Counted from the first letter of the stretch, positions 45,956 through 55,106 are shown. The stretch is DNA of 64,000 nt from an uncultured SAR86 cluster bacterium (GCA_902563105.1 CACEVU010000004.1:1-64000); one strand, 5' to 3'. Notes: generated from the sequence alone by a model not told the origin. Numbers and translations: made by a program.

Positions 45956-46365
45956 TAAAAATCAGGTTCTGAAGCTATAGAAATATCTATGACTCCTGCT
46001 TCTCTTACTTCATCCATTACATCAATTATTGTATCTGCAGTAGACTTTTCGTCTGCTTGAATAACAACCGTACCTTGAGGATTTTCTGCAATCATCCTTA
46101 TTACATTTGCCTTTACTTGTCTGACATCAATTCTTCTGCCATCCATATAAATTTCTCCTGCAGAGCCTATAGCTATAAGAATAGCAGCGTTTTCAGTTAC
46201 CTCTGCAGTTTCCGAATCAGGACGATTTATTTCTAAACCAGGCTCTTTTATGAAATTTGCTGTAACAATAAAAAATATCAAAAGAATAAATACGACATCC
46301 AACATTGGAGTAATATTTGGTTCATCTTTTTCTTCAACTGCCTGACTTATAAGTGATCTTCTCAT
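45955..46365 (-). CDS. exbD: ExbD/TolR family biopolymer transport protein
   Basis: 136 aa with one N-terminal helix carrying the conserved Asp (ITPMLDVVFILLIFFIVTANF), followed by a small periplasmic domain (GTVVIQADEKSTADTIIDVMDEVREAGV). Works with ExbB as the proton channel that powers TonB. It shares one base with the tonB gene. Confidence 0.94.
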   Translation of the reverse strand: MRRSLISQAVEEKDEPNITPMLDVVFILLIFFIVTANFIKEPGLEINRPDSETAEVTENAAILIAIGSAGEIYMDGRRIDVRQVKANVIRMIAENPQGTVVIQADEKSTADTIIDVMDEVREAGVIDISIASEPDF

Positions 46366-46370
46366 TATAT

Positions 46371-46895
46371 TTACTCAAAAGTTAAGTGTTCTTGTAACAA
46401 ATCAGATTGTTTTTTTGCTTTTTGTTCTAAAATTCTTGAAGCAAATGTAGCAGGAATTGCTGCCATTAACCCAGCCATTGCAGGGATTGTAGCTTTGGCA
46501 ACGCCGCCAGCCATTGCTTTAGCATCTCCTCCACCTGTTACAGCAAGAATATGAAAGACTTCAATCATTCCTAGTATAGTACCTAATAAGCCTAACAAAG
46601 GCGCAAGAACAATGGCCACTCTAATGTATTCTAAATTGCTGGTTATTTTTACATTTGCCTTTGAAATCAACATTGATCTGATTTGATGGCCAGACCAGGA
46701 TTTGCGCATCGGCGTTTCTTTCCAGGCATGCTGAATATCTTTTTCTACCTCGTCATGAATATATTTAAAGTACCAAAACCTTTCTAGGATAAAACTCCAC
46801 ATCAGAATTATTAATAAGCCTATGAAAAGGACTACGCCTCCGCCTTTTTCAAAAAAATCTAAAAGAGTATCTTGAAGTCCAAACAGAAAAGCCAT
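46371..46895 (-). CDS. exbB: ExbB-like proton channel subunit (short)
   Basis: 174-aa MotA/TolQ/ExbB protein. Three helices: GGVVLFIGLLIILMWSFILERFWYF, VRAIVLAPLLGLLGTILGMIEVFHILA-like (IRVAIVLAPLLGLLGTILGMIEVF) and ATIPAMAGLMAAIPATFASRIL. This is the short ExbB2 type that pairs with ExbD and TonB in TonB2 systems. It lies 5 nt after the long ExbB gene. Confidence 0.94.
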   Translation of the reverse strand: MAFLFGLQDTLLDFFEKGGGVVLFIGLLIILMWSFILERFWYFKYIHDEVEKDIQHAWKETPMRKSWSGHQIRSMLISKANVKITSNLEYIRVAIVLAPLLGLLGTILGMIEVFHILAVTGGGDAKAMAGGVAKATIPAMAGLMAAIPATFASRILEQKAKKQSDLLQEHLTFE

Positions 46896-46900
46896 TTTAA

Positions 46901-48274
46901 TTAGTCTTTGTTTTCTTCAGAAGCCGCAGCTATCATCCCTGTGCTTTGTTCTTCTAAAACCGTAAGAATATTTTTAGCATAATTAGCCATAATTGCTGCC
47001 ATGAAAGTAGCTGGTATAGCTGTCATCAATCCGAGCATAGTTGTAACAAGCGCTTCAGAAATACCATTTGCCATAGTCTTAGGATCGCCTGTTCCAAATA
47101 ATGTAATGGCTTGGAAAGTATTTATCATTCCTGTAATCGTTCCAAATAAACCCAACAATGGCGCTACGACGGAAATTAACCTTACAAGCCAGATTCCGGT
47201 ATCGATAGACGCTCGTTCAACAAGAATTTGTTCGGCAAGTTTCAATTCTAATGTTTCGACATCTGCACCTTTATTGCTTTCAGCAACATCAAAGATTCTT
47301 GATAAAGGGTTGTTTCCAATCCTAGACCCAGTTGCTTCTTTTTTAACGTTTTTGTCAACAGAATAAAGAATATAAGTTCTCCAACCGAAAATTCCGGTTG
47401 CAAGCAAGAACAGAAGAATGATTGTATAACCAGTTATCCTTCCGTATTGAATCTGTTCAAAAAAGCTAGGTAATGAAATCAAGTTAGTTAATAAAGCTCC
47501 TCCTTGAGGTCCAGTAGGGTCTATAGCAAATTCCACAAATCCTGTATCAGTATCATGAACATCGTAGGTCCCTCCAAGGTATCTACCAGGTTGTCTTGGT
47601 AAAGTCTCATAAGCCCCTCTAGCAGGAAGATAGGTGAGATATTCACCTTCTGTTACCGCATTGAAATTTCCAATCCTTACAACGTTTTCTTGAGAAGTTT
47701 GCCCTTCGTTGTCTACAACTGTAGCTTCGAATTTCTGAACATTTCCTGAAGCAATTAGTTCTCTCTGTAATTCGTACCAAAGTCTTTCAAGTTCCTCGAT
47801 AGAAGCCAAACTTATGCCTTCACCCATTCTCTTTGATAGGTCTTTTAAGAAAATTTCTCTATCTTGGCCAAATTGTCCTGAAGTAACTGCAGACTCAAAT
47901 TGTTGTTGGGTATCAGAAGCAACCCCTTGAAGATGACCAAAAGTTTCGTACAAAGAACCCAGTCTAGTTTTGAGTTGCTCTTCTAAAAGAACAAGTTTTG
48001 CATCATTAGCTTCAAATCTTCCTTCTAGCTCGGTAGCGATTGCCTCGAGTCTAGCTCTTTCAGCTTTAGCATTTGCTAATAAAGTTGCTTGACGATTTCT
48101 TTCTCTGGCAAATTTTTCTTCTCTTTCTGAGGCTTCTTCAGACTCAGCAAATTTTCCTTGCTGAACGAGCTCAAGTAACTGATCTAAAGATAAAGCACTA
48201 TCGGGTTTCTCTTCCTGCAGAAAAGCAAGAGATGAAAATATGGTAAAAAATAGTATTAAAAATTTAGTTTTCAT
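46901..48274 (-). CDS. Long ExbB-like protein (TtpC type)
   Basis: 457 aa. Signal-like N-terminus (MKTKFLILFFTIFSSLAFLQ), a long charged, coiled-coil-rich region (about 40-260), then an ExbB/TolQ core with three helices: ITGYTIILLFLLATGIFGW, WLVRLISVVAPLLGLFGTITGMINTFQAITLFG and SEALVTTMLGLMTAIPATFMAAIM. This matches TtpC, the extra ExbB-like component of TonB2 systems described in Vibrio. It presumably adds a periplasmic sensing or coupling domain to the motor. Confidence 0.9.
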   Translation of the reverse strand: MKTKFLILFFTIFSSLAFLQEEKPDSALSLDQLLELVQQGKFAESEEASEREEKFARERNRQATLLANAKAERARLEAIATELEGRFEANDAKLVLLEEQLKTRLGSLYETFGHLQGVASDTQQQFESAVTSGQFGQDREIFLKDLSKRMGEGISLASIEELERLWYELQRELIASGNVQKFEATVVDNEGQTSQENVVRIGNFNAVTEGEYLTYLPARGAYETLPRQPGRYLGGTYDVHDTDTGFVEFAIDPTGPQGGALLTNLISLPSFFEQIQYGRITGYTIILLFLLATGIFGWRTYILYSVDKNVKKEATGSRIGNNPLSRIFDVAESNKGADVETLELKLAEQILVERASIDTGIWLVRLISVVAPLLGLFGTITGMINTFQAITLFGTGDPKTMANGISEALVTTMLGLMTAIPATFMAAIMANYAKNILTVLEEQSTGMIAAASEENKD

Positions 48275-49038
48275 TGCATTACCTCTGCAGCTGGAACAGG
48301 CATCTCAAGAATATCAACAGTTTTAACTTTTTTTGCCATTGCAATCCCATCACGAATAGAGTTTCTGTATCTTCCAGGCAAAGATTCCCAAGACTGAGTC
48401 TCTTTATTGTAAATTCCAGTTTCTGATAAATCTGAAGTTTGATAGGCAAGAACTAATCTTCCAATTCTTAATATGTTGACGTCTCTTTCTTGTTCATCTA
48501 TTAAAATAGTGTCTTTGTAGGTGTCGATTTTTCTTCCATACTCCGATTCAACAGCATAACCATCTAAAACCTGTCTAAGTTTTTCAGCAGGAGAAACTAC
48601 AGGATTATCTAAAGCAGCTTGAATAAAAGATAGTCTTTCAGTTCTTTCTCCAGATCGAAAAGGCACATCTAAGGCAATAAATTGCTTTAATCCTTCGAAC
48701 ATTCTTCTTGCAAGAGGGGGTATTTGACGTTGAAGGACCGTTGAGTCTTTCATGGTTTTTTCAATTTCTTTCATTCTCTCAACTTGTCGTTTTATTTGTT
48801 TCCTTTTTTGAGCGTTGTAAACCTTTAAACCTTCTATTTGCTTACTGACGCTTTTATACTCAGATGAGTCTTTATCAGTACTAACTTGAAAAGAATCTAT
48901 TTTTTCTTGAGAAGCTTGTGCAATCAGAGCCCTCTCTTTATTAACTTCTAAAACCGGTTCTAATTGAGCACTTAAATATAATGACGCAGTTAATAAAAAA
49001 AACGTTAAAATTGCCCTTTTTAACTTGTATGTAAACAT
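48271..49038 (-). CDS. DUF3450 periplasmic coiled-coil protein
   Basis: 255 aa from ATG 49038 (MFTYKLKRAILTF), with AGGGGATTAAT in front; the track start at 49107 would run through the hairpin described here and is rejected. Signal peptide (to LSAQ), then long helices (IEGLKVYNAQKRKQIKRQVERMKEIEKTM), FKQFIALDVPFRSGERTERL-like block (LKQFIALDVPFRSGERTERLSFIQAALDNP) and YRNSIRDGIAMAKK near the C-terminus, typical of DUF3450. It is the first gene of the TonB operon and overlaps the long ExbB gene by 4 nt. Confidence 0.9.
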   Translation of the reverse strand: MFTYKLKRAILTFFLLTASLYLSAQLEPVLEVNKERALIAQASQEKIDSFQVSTDKDSSEYKSVSKQIEGLKVYNAQKRKQIKRQVERMKEIEKTMKDSTVLQRQIPPLARRMFEGLKQFIALDVPFRSGERTERLSFIQAALDNPVVSPAEKLRQVLDGYAVESEYGRKIDTYKDTILIDEQERDVNILRIGRLVLAYQTSDLSETGIYNKETQSWESLPGRYRNSIRDGIAMAKKVKTVDILEMPVPAAEVMQ

Positions 49039-49070
49039 TATTAATCCCCTGACTATTTTAAGATTAAAGC

Positions 49071-49107
49071 AAAAAAAGTGGTCGAAAACTAGCAGTGTTT
49101 TGACCAC
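49071..49107 (-). terminator. Terminator-like hairpin in leader of TonB operon
   Basis: Reading the minus strand, GTGGTCAAAAC (49107-49097) pairs with GTTTTCGACCAC (49089-49078) with one bulged base and a 7-nt loop, followed at once by T7 (49077-49071). It has every part of an intrinsic terminator, but no minus-strand gene lies upstream; the first gene of the TonB operon starts 33 nt downstream. It may be an attenuator of this operon or a block against antisense reading from the efp side. Confidence 0.6.
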
Positions 49108-49116
49108 AAGGTCTAA

Positions 49117-49145
49117 ACTTTATTGTTAAAACAAAATATTTGCAA
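49117..49145 (-). promoter_or_regulatory. Possible promoter upstream of TonB operon leader
   Basis: On the minus strand TTGCAA (49145-49140), a 17-nt spacer and TAAAGT (49122-49117). Both hexamers match consensus at four of six positions. If used, the transcript would start near 49110 and go straight into the terminator-like hairpin. Confidence 0.3.
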
Positions 49146-49188
49146 CTTGTAATAGTTTTTAAGAAAAAGTAGTGAACAAAGAATTTAA

Positions 49189-49758
49189 ATGAGTCAAGTA
49201 AGTACCAATGAATTTAAACAAGGTATGAAAATTATTCTTGATCAATCTCCATGCGAGATTATTGAAAATGAATTCCATAAGCCAGGGAAAGGTCAAGCTG
49301 TGATGAGAATCAAGTATCGGGATCTACTGACGAACAGAGTTTTAGAGAGGACTTTTAAAACAGGGGAATCGGTAGAAAAAGCAGATATTTTTAGCAAAGA
49401 AATGCAATTTTTATACAAAGAAAACGAAAAGGTTATTTTGATGAATTGTAACAGTTACGAACAATTCGAATGCGATCAGTCAAAAATTGAAAAACAACTT
49501 GCTTGGATGAAGGAAGGAGAAAACTATGAAGTCATATTTTGGGAAGACTCTTTAATCTCTATTGAAATAGATAATTTTGTGGAAATAAAAATCAAAGAGA
49601 CCGATCCAGGCTTAAAAGGAGATACAGCAACAAATACCTTCAAACCAGCTATTTTAGAAAATGGTTTGGAAATTAAAGTTCCCTTATTTATATCTCCTGG
49701 TGATTATATTTCAGTAGATACCAGAAATATGGAGTATCAAGGAAGAGCAAACAAATGA
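49189..49758 (+). CDS. efp: Elongation factor P
   Basis: Relieves ribosome stalling at polyproline. 189 aa in three beta domains; the tip lysine that is modified in gammaproteobacteria is Lys34 in NEFHKPGKGQAVMRIKYRD. C-terminal block GLEIKVPLFISPGDYISVDTRNMEYQGRANK is typical. Modifying enzymes (EpmA/EpmB) are not in the window. The stop overlaps argS (ATGA). Confidence 0.96.
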   Translation: MSQVSTNEFKQGMKIILDQSPCEIIENEFHKPGKGQAVMRIKYRDLLTNRVLERTFKTGESVEKADIFSKEMQFLYKENEKVILMNCNSYEQFECDQSKIEKQLAWMKEGENYEVIFWEDSLISIEIDNFVEIKIKETDPGLKGDTATNTFKPAILENGLEIKVPLFISPGDYISVDTRNMEYQGRANK

Positions 49759-51443
49759 AGGAAGAAATTTTTAATTCTTTGAATAAAGTTTCTTTAAAAA
49801 TTTTCCCAGAATTTTCTGGAAATTTTCAAGTCTCTAAACCACAAGACTCTTTGCATGGAGATTGGACTTCAAATTTGGCCTTAATAATGGCAAAACAGAT
49901 GAAGAGAAATCCTCGGGAATTAGCAAATGAAATTGTTGAAAGCTTAGAAAGCCCCCAATCCTTTGAAAAAATAGTCATAGCTGGAGCTGGGTTCTTAAAT
50001 TTCTATCTTAAAGAAGAAATGTTTTTTGAAAAAACTAAAGAATTTGCAAAGGGAAAATTTGAGACTCCTCTTGAAAAAAACCCAAAAAAAATTCTCTTAG
50101 AATATGTATCAAGCAATCCTACTGGACCAATTCATGTTGGACATGGTCGATCTGCTGCTTTTGGATCAGCTTTAGCAAACTTATTAAAAAAAGCAGGAAA
50201 TAATGTTACTCAAGAATATTATTTAAACGATAGAGGTCTTCAAGCAAAAACACTCGGCCTGAGCGTCTTTCTAAGGATGCAGGAATTACAAGGAATCAAT
50301 GTTAATTTGCCAGAAGGTTGTTATGCAGGTGAATATGTGAAAGTTCTTGCGTTAAAGGCAAAAAAGAAGTTTAAAAAGAAGTTTTTACTTAAGGATATTG
50401 ATACTTCTTCTTTAGAATCTTTAGATGATTGGTTTAATTTAATTGAAGATTCTTTTAAAGATTTTTCTGACCTATCAAATTTCGTCATCGAAATCCAAAC
50501 TAATCAAATTAAAAAAGATTTAGACAGCTTTAATGTTCAATACGATAGTTGGTTTAAAGAATCGGACCTTTTTAAAAACAATCTCATCCAAAAAAGTATA
50601 AAAAAATTGAAAGAGGATGAAGTTGAAGAAAAAGAAGGAGCATTATGGTTCAAATCAACAAATTATGGAGACGAAAAAGATCGGGTTTTAGTAAGAGACA
50701 ATGATGAACCAACCTATTTTGCATCGGATATTGCATATCATGAGAATAAATTTAAAAGAAATTTTGATGAAATAATTAATATATGGGGAGCTGACCACCA
50801 TGGTTATGTTCCAAGAGTCAAAGCATCCATTGAATCTTTAGGATTAGACTCTGAAAAACTCAAGACTTTGTTAATTCAATTTGTTTCTCTTAAAGAGAGG
50901 GGCCAAAGAGTTCAAATGTCCACAAGATCTGGCGAATTTGTAGAGTTGTCTGAATTGGTCAATGATGTAGGAATAGATTCAACAAGATATTACTTTTTAG
51001 CTAGAAAAGCTGAACAGGCTTTAGAATTTGATATCGATCTAGCAAAAAAAACAGACAAGGATAACCATGTTTATTATATCCAATATGCTCATGCCAGAAT
51101 TTGTAGCATCAAAAAGGAACTGAAAAAAAGAAATATTGAATTCGAGCTTGAAACTTCCTTGGAAAAATTAAATTTACTTAAAGAAAACGAGAAAGACATA
51201 ATTTCTTTAATAAATGGCTACCCTGAAATTCTAGAACAGTGTTATAAAAATTACGAACTGCATCCCCTTTGCTTCTATCTAAGAGACTTAAGTTCTAAAT
51301 TTCATAGCTTTTATAATTCTGAAAAGATTATTACTGAAAATAAAGATTATTCGGATGCAAAGATTGCTCTCTCGACAGCAGTACAAGAAGTAATTAAAAA
51401 CGGCTTGAATATCCTGGGAATTAATTGTCCTGAAGTAATGTGA
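49755..51443 (+). CDS. argS: Arginyl-tRNA synthetase
   Basis: Charges tRNA-Arg. The 562-aa class Ia enzyme has the N-terminal additional domain, HIGH motif variant SNPTGPIHVGHGRSAAFGSALANLL, YYLNDRGLQ, NIWGADHHGYVPRVKA, and the KMSKS-equivalent RVQMSTRSGEFVELSEL (KMST-type, as is common in ArgRS). C-terminal DALR anticodon domain from about residue 440. Slightly short of E. coli (577 aa). Overlaps the yggS start. Confidence 0.96.
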   Translation: MKEEIFNSLNKVSLKIFPEFSGNFQVSKPQDSLHGDWTSNLALIMAKQMKRNPRELANEIVESLESPQSFEKIVIAGAGFLNFYLKEEMFFEKTKEFAKGKFETPLEKNPKKILLEYVSSNPTGPIHVGHGRSAAFGSALANLLKKAGNNVTQEYYLNDRGLQAKTLGLSVFLRMQELQGINVNLPEGCYAGEYVKVLALKAKKKFKKKFLLKDIDTSSLESLDDWFNLIEDSFKDFSDLSNFVIEIQTNQIKKDLDSFNVQYDSWFKESDLFKNNLIQKSIKKLKEDEVEEKEGALWFKSTNYGDEKDRVLVRDNDEPTYFASDIAYHENKFKRNFDEIINIWGADHHGYVPRVKASIESLGLDSEKLKTLLIQFVSLKERGQRVQMSTRSGEFVELSELVNDVGIDSTRYYFLARKAEQALEFDIDLAKKTDKDNHVYYIQYAHARICSIKKELKKRNIEFELETSLEKLNLLKENEKDIISLINGYPEILEQCYKNYELHPLCFYLRDLSSKFHSFYNSEKIITENKDYSDAKIALSTAVQEVIKNGLNILGINCPEVM

Positions 51444-52108
51444 TGGAAGATATCGAGAAAAATTTAAATAAAATTCGATCAAAAATAGATGTCTTAAAAA
51501 AAGATAAAGAAATTAAGATTGTTGCCGTTAGTAAAAAAAAATCATGGCAGGAAATTTCTAAAGCCTACGATAATGGAATAAACGATTTCGGAGAAAATTA
51601 CTTACAAGAATCAATTTACAAAATCCCTAAACTTAACTCATTAGATATTACTTGGCATTTTATTGGTCACATTCAATCTAACAAATGCAGAGATATTGCA
51701 GAAAAATTCGATTGGGTGCATACAATTGATAGAGTAAAAGTTGCAAGATTACTTGATAAATTTTGCCCAGAAAATAAAGAATTAAGAGGTTTGATTCAAA
51801 TAAACATTGATAACGAAGAGTCTAAGTCTGGAATAAAATTAGAAGAGATAGAAAATTTTTTAGAGGATTTATCTGATCTTAAAAAAGTAAAATTGTGCGG
51901 CCTAATGATCATTCCAAATCCAAATGTTGAATTAATTGGTTTGAAAGAAACTTTCAAAGAAGTAAAAAAACTTTTGGATAAACTTCAAAAAAAGTTTATA
52001 GATCTTACTGAAATTTCTATGGGTATGTCTCGAGACTTTGAATTAGCAATTCAAGAAGGTTCTACTATAGTAAGATTGGGAGAATCTATATTTGGAGCAA
52101 GAAAATAA
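51443..52108 (+). CDS. yggS: PLP homeostasis protein YggS
   Basis: PLP-binding barrel protein that balances vitamin B6 and amino-acid pools. 221 aa from ATG 51443 (the track begins one codon earlier at GTG). PLP-lysine in IKIVAVSKKKSWQEI, NDFGENYLQE, WHFIGHIQSNKCRDI, VHTIDRVKVARLL, and the C-terminal SMGMSRDFELAIQEGSTIVRLGESIFGARK. First of the yggS-proC-yggT-metX-metW-rdgB series. Confidence 0.94.
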   Translation: MEDIEKNLNKIRSKIDVLKKDKEIKIVAVSKKKSWQEISKAYDNGINDFGENYLQESIYKIPKLNSLDITWHFIGHIQSNKCRDIAEKFDWVHTIDRVKVARLLDKFCPENKELRGLIQINIDNEESKSGIKLEEIENFLEDLSDLKKVKLCGLMIIPNPNVELIGLKETFKEVKKLLDKLQKKFIDLTEISMGMSRDFELAIQEGSTIVRLGESIFGARK

Positions 52109-52864
52109 ATGAAGATAGGTTTTATTGGTGTTGGCAATCTTGGAGAAAAAGCTGTAAGAAAGCTCTCAAAGAATCATGATCTTTATCTTTCAGATCCAAT
52201 AAAAAAAGAAGAATTAGAAAAAATTTCAAATGGTTATTTCTCACTTGAGGAAACGATAAATTCTTGCGAAGTGATTTTTTTTACAATAAAACCAAATATG
52301 CTTGAAGAACTTTTTTTTGATAAAGATTTAAATTTGAAAGATAAAACTTTCATATCTTTTATGGCTGGATTAAGTCTTAATAAAATCAAGGAACTAATTA
52401 AGAAAGAAACTCTTTTAATTAGGGGAATGCCAACGGTTGGAATAGGAACAGGGGACAGCGCAATTGCTCTTTCAGCAAATTTTTCAATTTCTGAAGAAAT
52501 TAAAAATATGTTATCGGAACTTGGTTCCATCGTGGAGATGGATGAGGAGCATTTTGACGCTTTCACTGCAATCATTGGAGCAGGGCCAGCCTATTTCGCT
52601 TTGCTCGCTGAAACTTTAAGCGAAATTGCCTCAAAAGAAGGTTTTACAAATCACGAGGCATGGGTAAATACCCTCATGATGGGTACATCAAAAATATTTA
52701 AGGAAGAAAAAGAAGTAGGTTTCAAAGATATTATGTCGATGGTTGCATCTAAAGGCGGTGTTACAGAAAAAGCATTAGATACAATGAAAGATAATGGCTT
52801 CAAAAAAATAATTTCTGACGCCATTGATATGGCTATAAAAAAATCCAAAGAATTAGGTAAATAA
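52109..52864 (+). CDS. proC: Pyrroline-5-carboxylate reductase
   Basis: Last step of proline synthesis, NAD(P)H-dependent. 251 aa with the Rossmann start MKIGFIGVGNLGEKAVRKL, LIRGMPTVGIGTGDSAIALS (the usual form is MPN), FDAFTAIIGAGPAYFALLAETLSE and the C-terminal signature MVASKGGVTEKALDTMKDNGFKKIISDAI. Starts directly after the yggS stop. Confidence 0.94.
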   Translation: MKIGFIGVGNLGEKAVRKLSKNHDLYLSDPIKKEELEKISNGYFSLEETINSCEVIFFTIKPNMLEELFFDKDLNLKDKTFISFMAGLSLNKIKELIKKETLLIRGMPTVGIGTGDSAIALSANFSISEEIKNMLSELGSIVEMDEEHFDAFTAIIGAGPAYFALLAETLSEIASKEGFTNHEAWVNTLMMGTSKIFKEEKEVGFKDIMSMVASKGGVTEKALDTMKDNGFKKIISDAIDMAIKKSKELGK

Positions 52865-52867
52865 AAG

Positions 52868-53422
52868 ATGAATCCAAATTTTGTAATCTATACATTTATT
52901 AACTTAATATCTATTCTGTTATCCGTATACTTCTTCTTTAGACTCTTTGAAGTAAATTTTAATAATATTATTGTTAGACGTTCTTACTCAATAATTGAGC
53001 CTTTTTTAAAGCCCTTTCGTTTTATCCTGCCAGTAGTCTACAGATTAGATTTATCTTGTTTGGCGATGGTATTTTTTTTTAAAGCTTTAGGTTTTTATAT
53101 TTTTTTGACTGGAAGTGAGGTTGAATTTTCTCTGGGTGAAGCCTTTGGTTGGACAGCTATAAGTGTTTTACTTATGTTCAGTCAAATTCTTAGGTATGGC
53201 TTGTTTGTTTCTATTATTGGTAGTTGGGCCTTTCCAGCTTCAAATAACCAATTTTTATCTTTGTGTAATTCGGTGACAAATGTCTTATTAAAACCCTTTC
53301 AAAAGTTCACTATTTTTGGAGGGATGGATTTTTCCCCAATAATCGTTTTTTTTCTATTAATACAAATTGATAGAATTTTATACAACGCAAAATTTTCTTT
53401 TGGTTTACCCAGTCTAATATAG
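52868..53422 (+). CDS. yggT: YggT family membrane protein
   Basis: 184-aa inner-membrane protein with two YggT repeats: NNIIVRRSYSIIEPFLKPFRFILPVVYRLDLSCLAMVFFFKALGFYIF and SVTNVLLKPFQKFTIFGGMDFSPIIVFFLLIQIDRIL. The family has been linked to osmotic tolerance and division in other bacteria, but the function is not settled. The position between proC and metX is conserved in pseudomonads. Confidence 0.9.
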   Translation: MNPNFVIYTFINLISILLSVYFFFRLFEVNFNNIIVRRSYSIIEPFLKPFRFILPVVYRLDLSCLAMVFFFKALGFYIFLTGSEVEFSLGEAFGWTAISVLLMFSQILRYGLFVSIIGSWAFPASNNQFLSLCNSVTNVLLKPFQKFTIFGGMDFSPIIVFFLLIQIDRILYNAKFSFGLPSLI

Positions 53423-54529
53423 ATGTCAGAAAGCAATCTACTCATAGTTGAGCCAAAAAAATTCTCTTTCAATGAAGTTTTTAAACTCGAATCAGGAGAA
53501 AAGTTAAACGGTTTTGAAGTTGTCTATGAAACTTACGGTGAGTTAAATAAACAAAAAAGTAATGCAATTTTAATTTGCCACGCTTTAAGTGGAAATCATC
53601 ATGCTGCAGGAGTTTATTCTAAAGAAGATATCAAGCCCGGCTGGTGGAATGAACTAATTGGCCCTGATAAAGCTTTTGATACTAATAAATATTTTATTGT
53701 TTCATTGAATAATCTCGGAGGATGCCACGGTTCCAGCGGACCAAATTCAATTAATCCTGAAACGAATCAAGAATTTGGTGCTGAATTTCCAATTGTTACG
53801 GTTTCGGATTGGGTAAATAGTCAAAACTTACTTAGAGAAGAGCTTAAAATTGACAAATGGCTCAGCGTAGCTGGAGGCAGTCTTGGAGGCATGCAGGCAC
53901 TACAATGGGCAATAGAGTTTCCCGATAAATTATCAAAAGCTATTGTAATTGCTGCTGCGCCAAAACTTAGTACCCAAAATATTGCTTTCAATGAAGTAGC
54001 TAGACAGTCAATTATTTCAGATCCTGATTTTGAAAAAGGTGATGCTCATCCTCAAAAAGGATTAGGGCTTGCGAGGATGTTAGGACACATAACTTATCTA
54101 TCTGAAGAATCAATGAAAAACAAATTTGGCAGAGATTTAAAGAAAGAAAAATTAGGATACGACTATGACGTTGAATTCGAAATAGAAAGTTACCTTCGTT
54201 ACCAAGGCGCAAACTTTTCCAAAACCTTTAACGCTCATACTTACTTACTGATGACAAAAGCTTTGGATTATTTTGATCCTGCAAGAATGAATGATGGGAT
54301 TTTTGCTAAAACTCTAGAAAATTCCTTATGTAGCTTTTTGATAATATCTTTTAAATCAGATTGGAGATTTCCTCCGGAAAGGTCAAAAGAGATAGTAGAC
54401 GCTTTAATTGAAGCTGAAAAAAAAGTGAGCTATTTAAATATTGATTCAATTCAAGGGCACGACAGTTTCTTAATGAAAAATGATAGATATGAAAATGCAA
54501 TCAAAAGTTTCTTAAAATCAGATGTTTAA
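53423..54529 (+). CDS. metX: Homoserine O-acyltransferase MetX
   Basis: Activates homoserine for methionine synthesis with acetyl- or succinyl-CoA. The 368-aa alpha/beta hydrolase has ICHALSGNHHAAG, the nucleophile elbow VAGGSLGGMQALQWAIEFPDK, FVSLNNLGGCHGSSGPNS-like (IVSLNNLGGCHGSSGPNSINP) and the final histidine in QGHDSFLM. Which acyl-CoA is used cannot be decided by eye. Coupled to metW by an 8-nt overlap, as in many proteobacteria. Confidence 0.94.
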   Translation: MSESNLLIVEPKKFSFNEVFKLESGEKLNGFEVVYETYGELNKQKSNAILICHALSGNHHAAGVYSKEDIKPGWWNELIGPDKAFDTNKYFIVSLNNLGGCHGSSGPNSINPETNQEFGAEFPIVTVSDWVNSQNLLREELKIDKWLSVAGGSLGGMQALQWAIEFPDKLSKAIVIAAAPKLSTQNIAFNEVARQSIISDPDFEKGDAHPQKGLGLARMLGHITYLSEESMKNKFGRDLKKEKLGYDYDVEFEIESYLRYQGANFSKTFNAHTYLLMTKALDYFDPARMNDGIFAKTLENSLCSFLIISFKSDWRFPPERSKEIVDALIEAEKKVSYLNIDSIQGHDSFLMKNDRYENAIKSFLKSDV

Positions 54530-55106
54530 ATTAAAAGATTGGATTTCAGAGGATTCAAAAGTTTTAGATCTTGGTTGTGGAGATGGGTCATTACTTGACG
54601 ATTTAAAAAAAGAAAAATCAGTTTCTGGATTGGGTATTGAAATTGATGCTGGGAAAATAAAAAGTTGCCTTGAAAAAGGAATTTCAGTAATTGAGCAAGA
54701 CATTGATATCGGTCTAGAAAATTTTGGGAATCAAACATTTGATTTCGTTGTTATGAGTCAATCTATTCAAGCTTTGAAAAGACCGGAATTAGCTCTAGAA
54801 GAAATAGTTAGAGTTGGGAAAGAATGTATTGTCTCAATTCCAAATTTTGCAAATATCAAATGTAGACTACAGCTGTTTTTTAAAGGACAAATGCCTGTTT
54901 CAAATGCCTTACCGCATGATTGGTTCTCTACTCCGAATTTACATTTGTGCTCATTAGAAGATTTCGAAGAGCTATGTAAAAAATGTAAAATTTTGATAAT
55001 TGAAAGAAAGCTGTCAAAAACAAATGGTGAGGAAAGTTTTTTGATGAAGCTTTTCCCAAATCTCTTTTCGGAAGTTGCTTTGTACAAACTTATCAAGAAA
55101 AGTTGA
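54522..55106 (+). CDS. metW: Methionine biosynthesis protein MetW
   Basis: 194-aa SAM-methyltransferase-fold protein that partners MetX. It opens with FKLKDWISEDSKVLDLGCGDGSLLDDLKKEK (SAM loop DLGCGDG), continues IEIDAGKIKSCLEKGISVIEQDID, and has the MetW block FDFVVMSQSIQALKRPELALEEIVRVGKECIVSIPNFANIKCRLQLFFKGQMPVS. Precise role is unclear in the family, but it is needed for MetX function in some species. Confidence 0.94.
   Translation: MFKLKDWISEDSKVLDLGCGDGSLLDDLKKEKSVSGLGIEIDAGKIKSCLEKGISVIEQDIDIGLENFGNQTFDFVVMSQSIQALKRPELALEEIVRVGKECIVSIPNFANIKCRLQLFFKGQMPVSNALPHDWFSTPNLHLCSLEDFEELCKKCKILIIERKLSKTNGEESFLMKLFPNLFSEVALYKLIKKS

Noticed and set aside
49039-49107. N-terminal extension of the DUF3450 protein in the ORF track
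   Set aside because: It would be translated through the hairpin and T-tract; ATG 49038 has a good ribosome site and gives a clean signal peptide.
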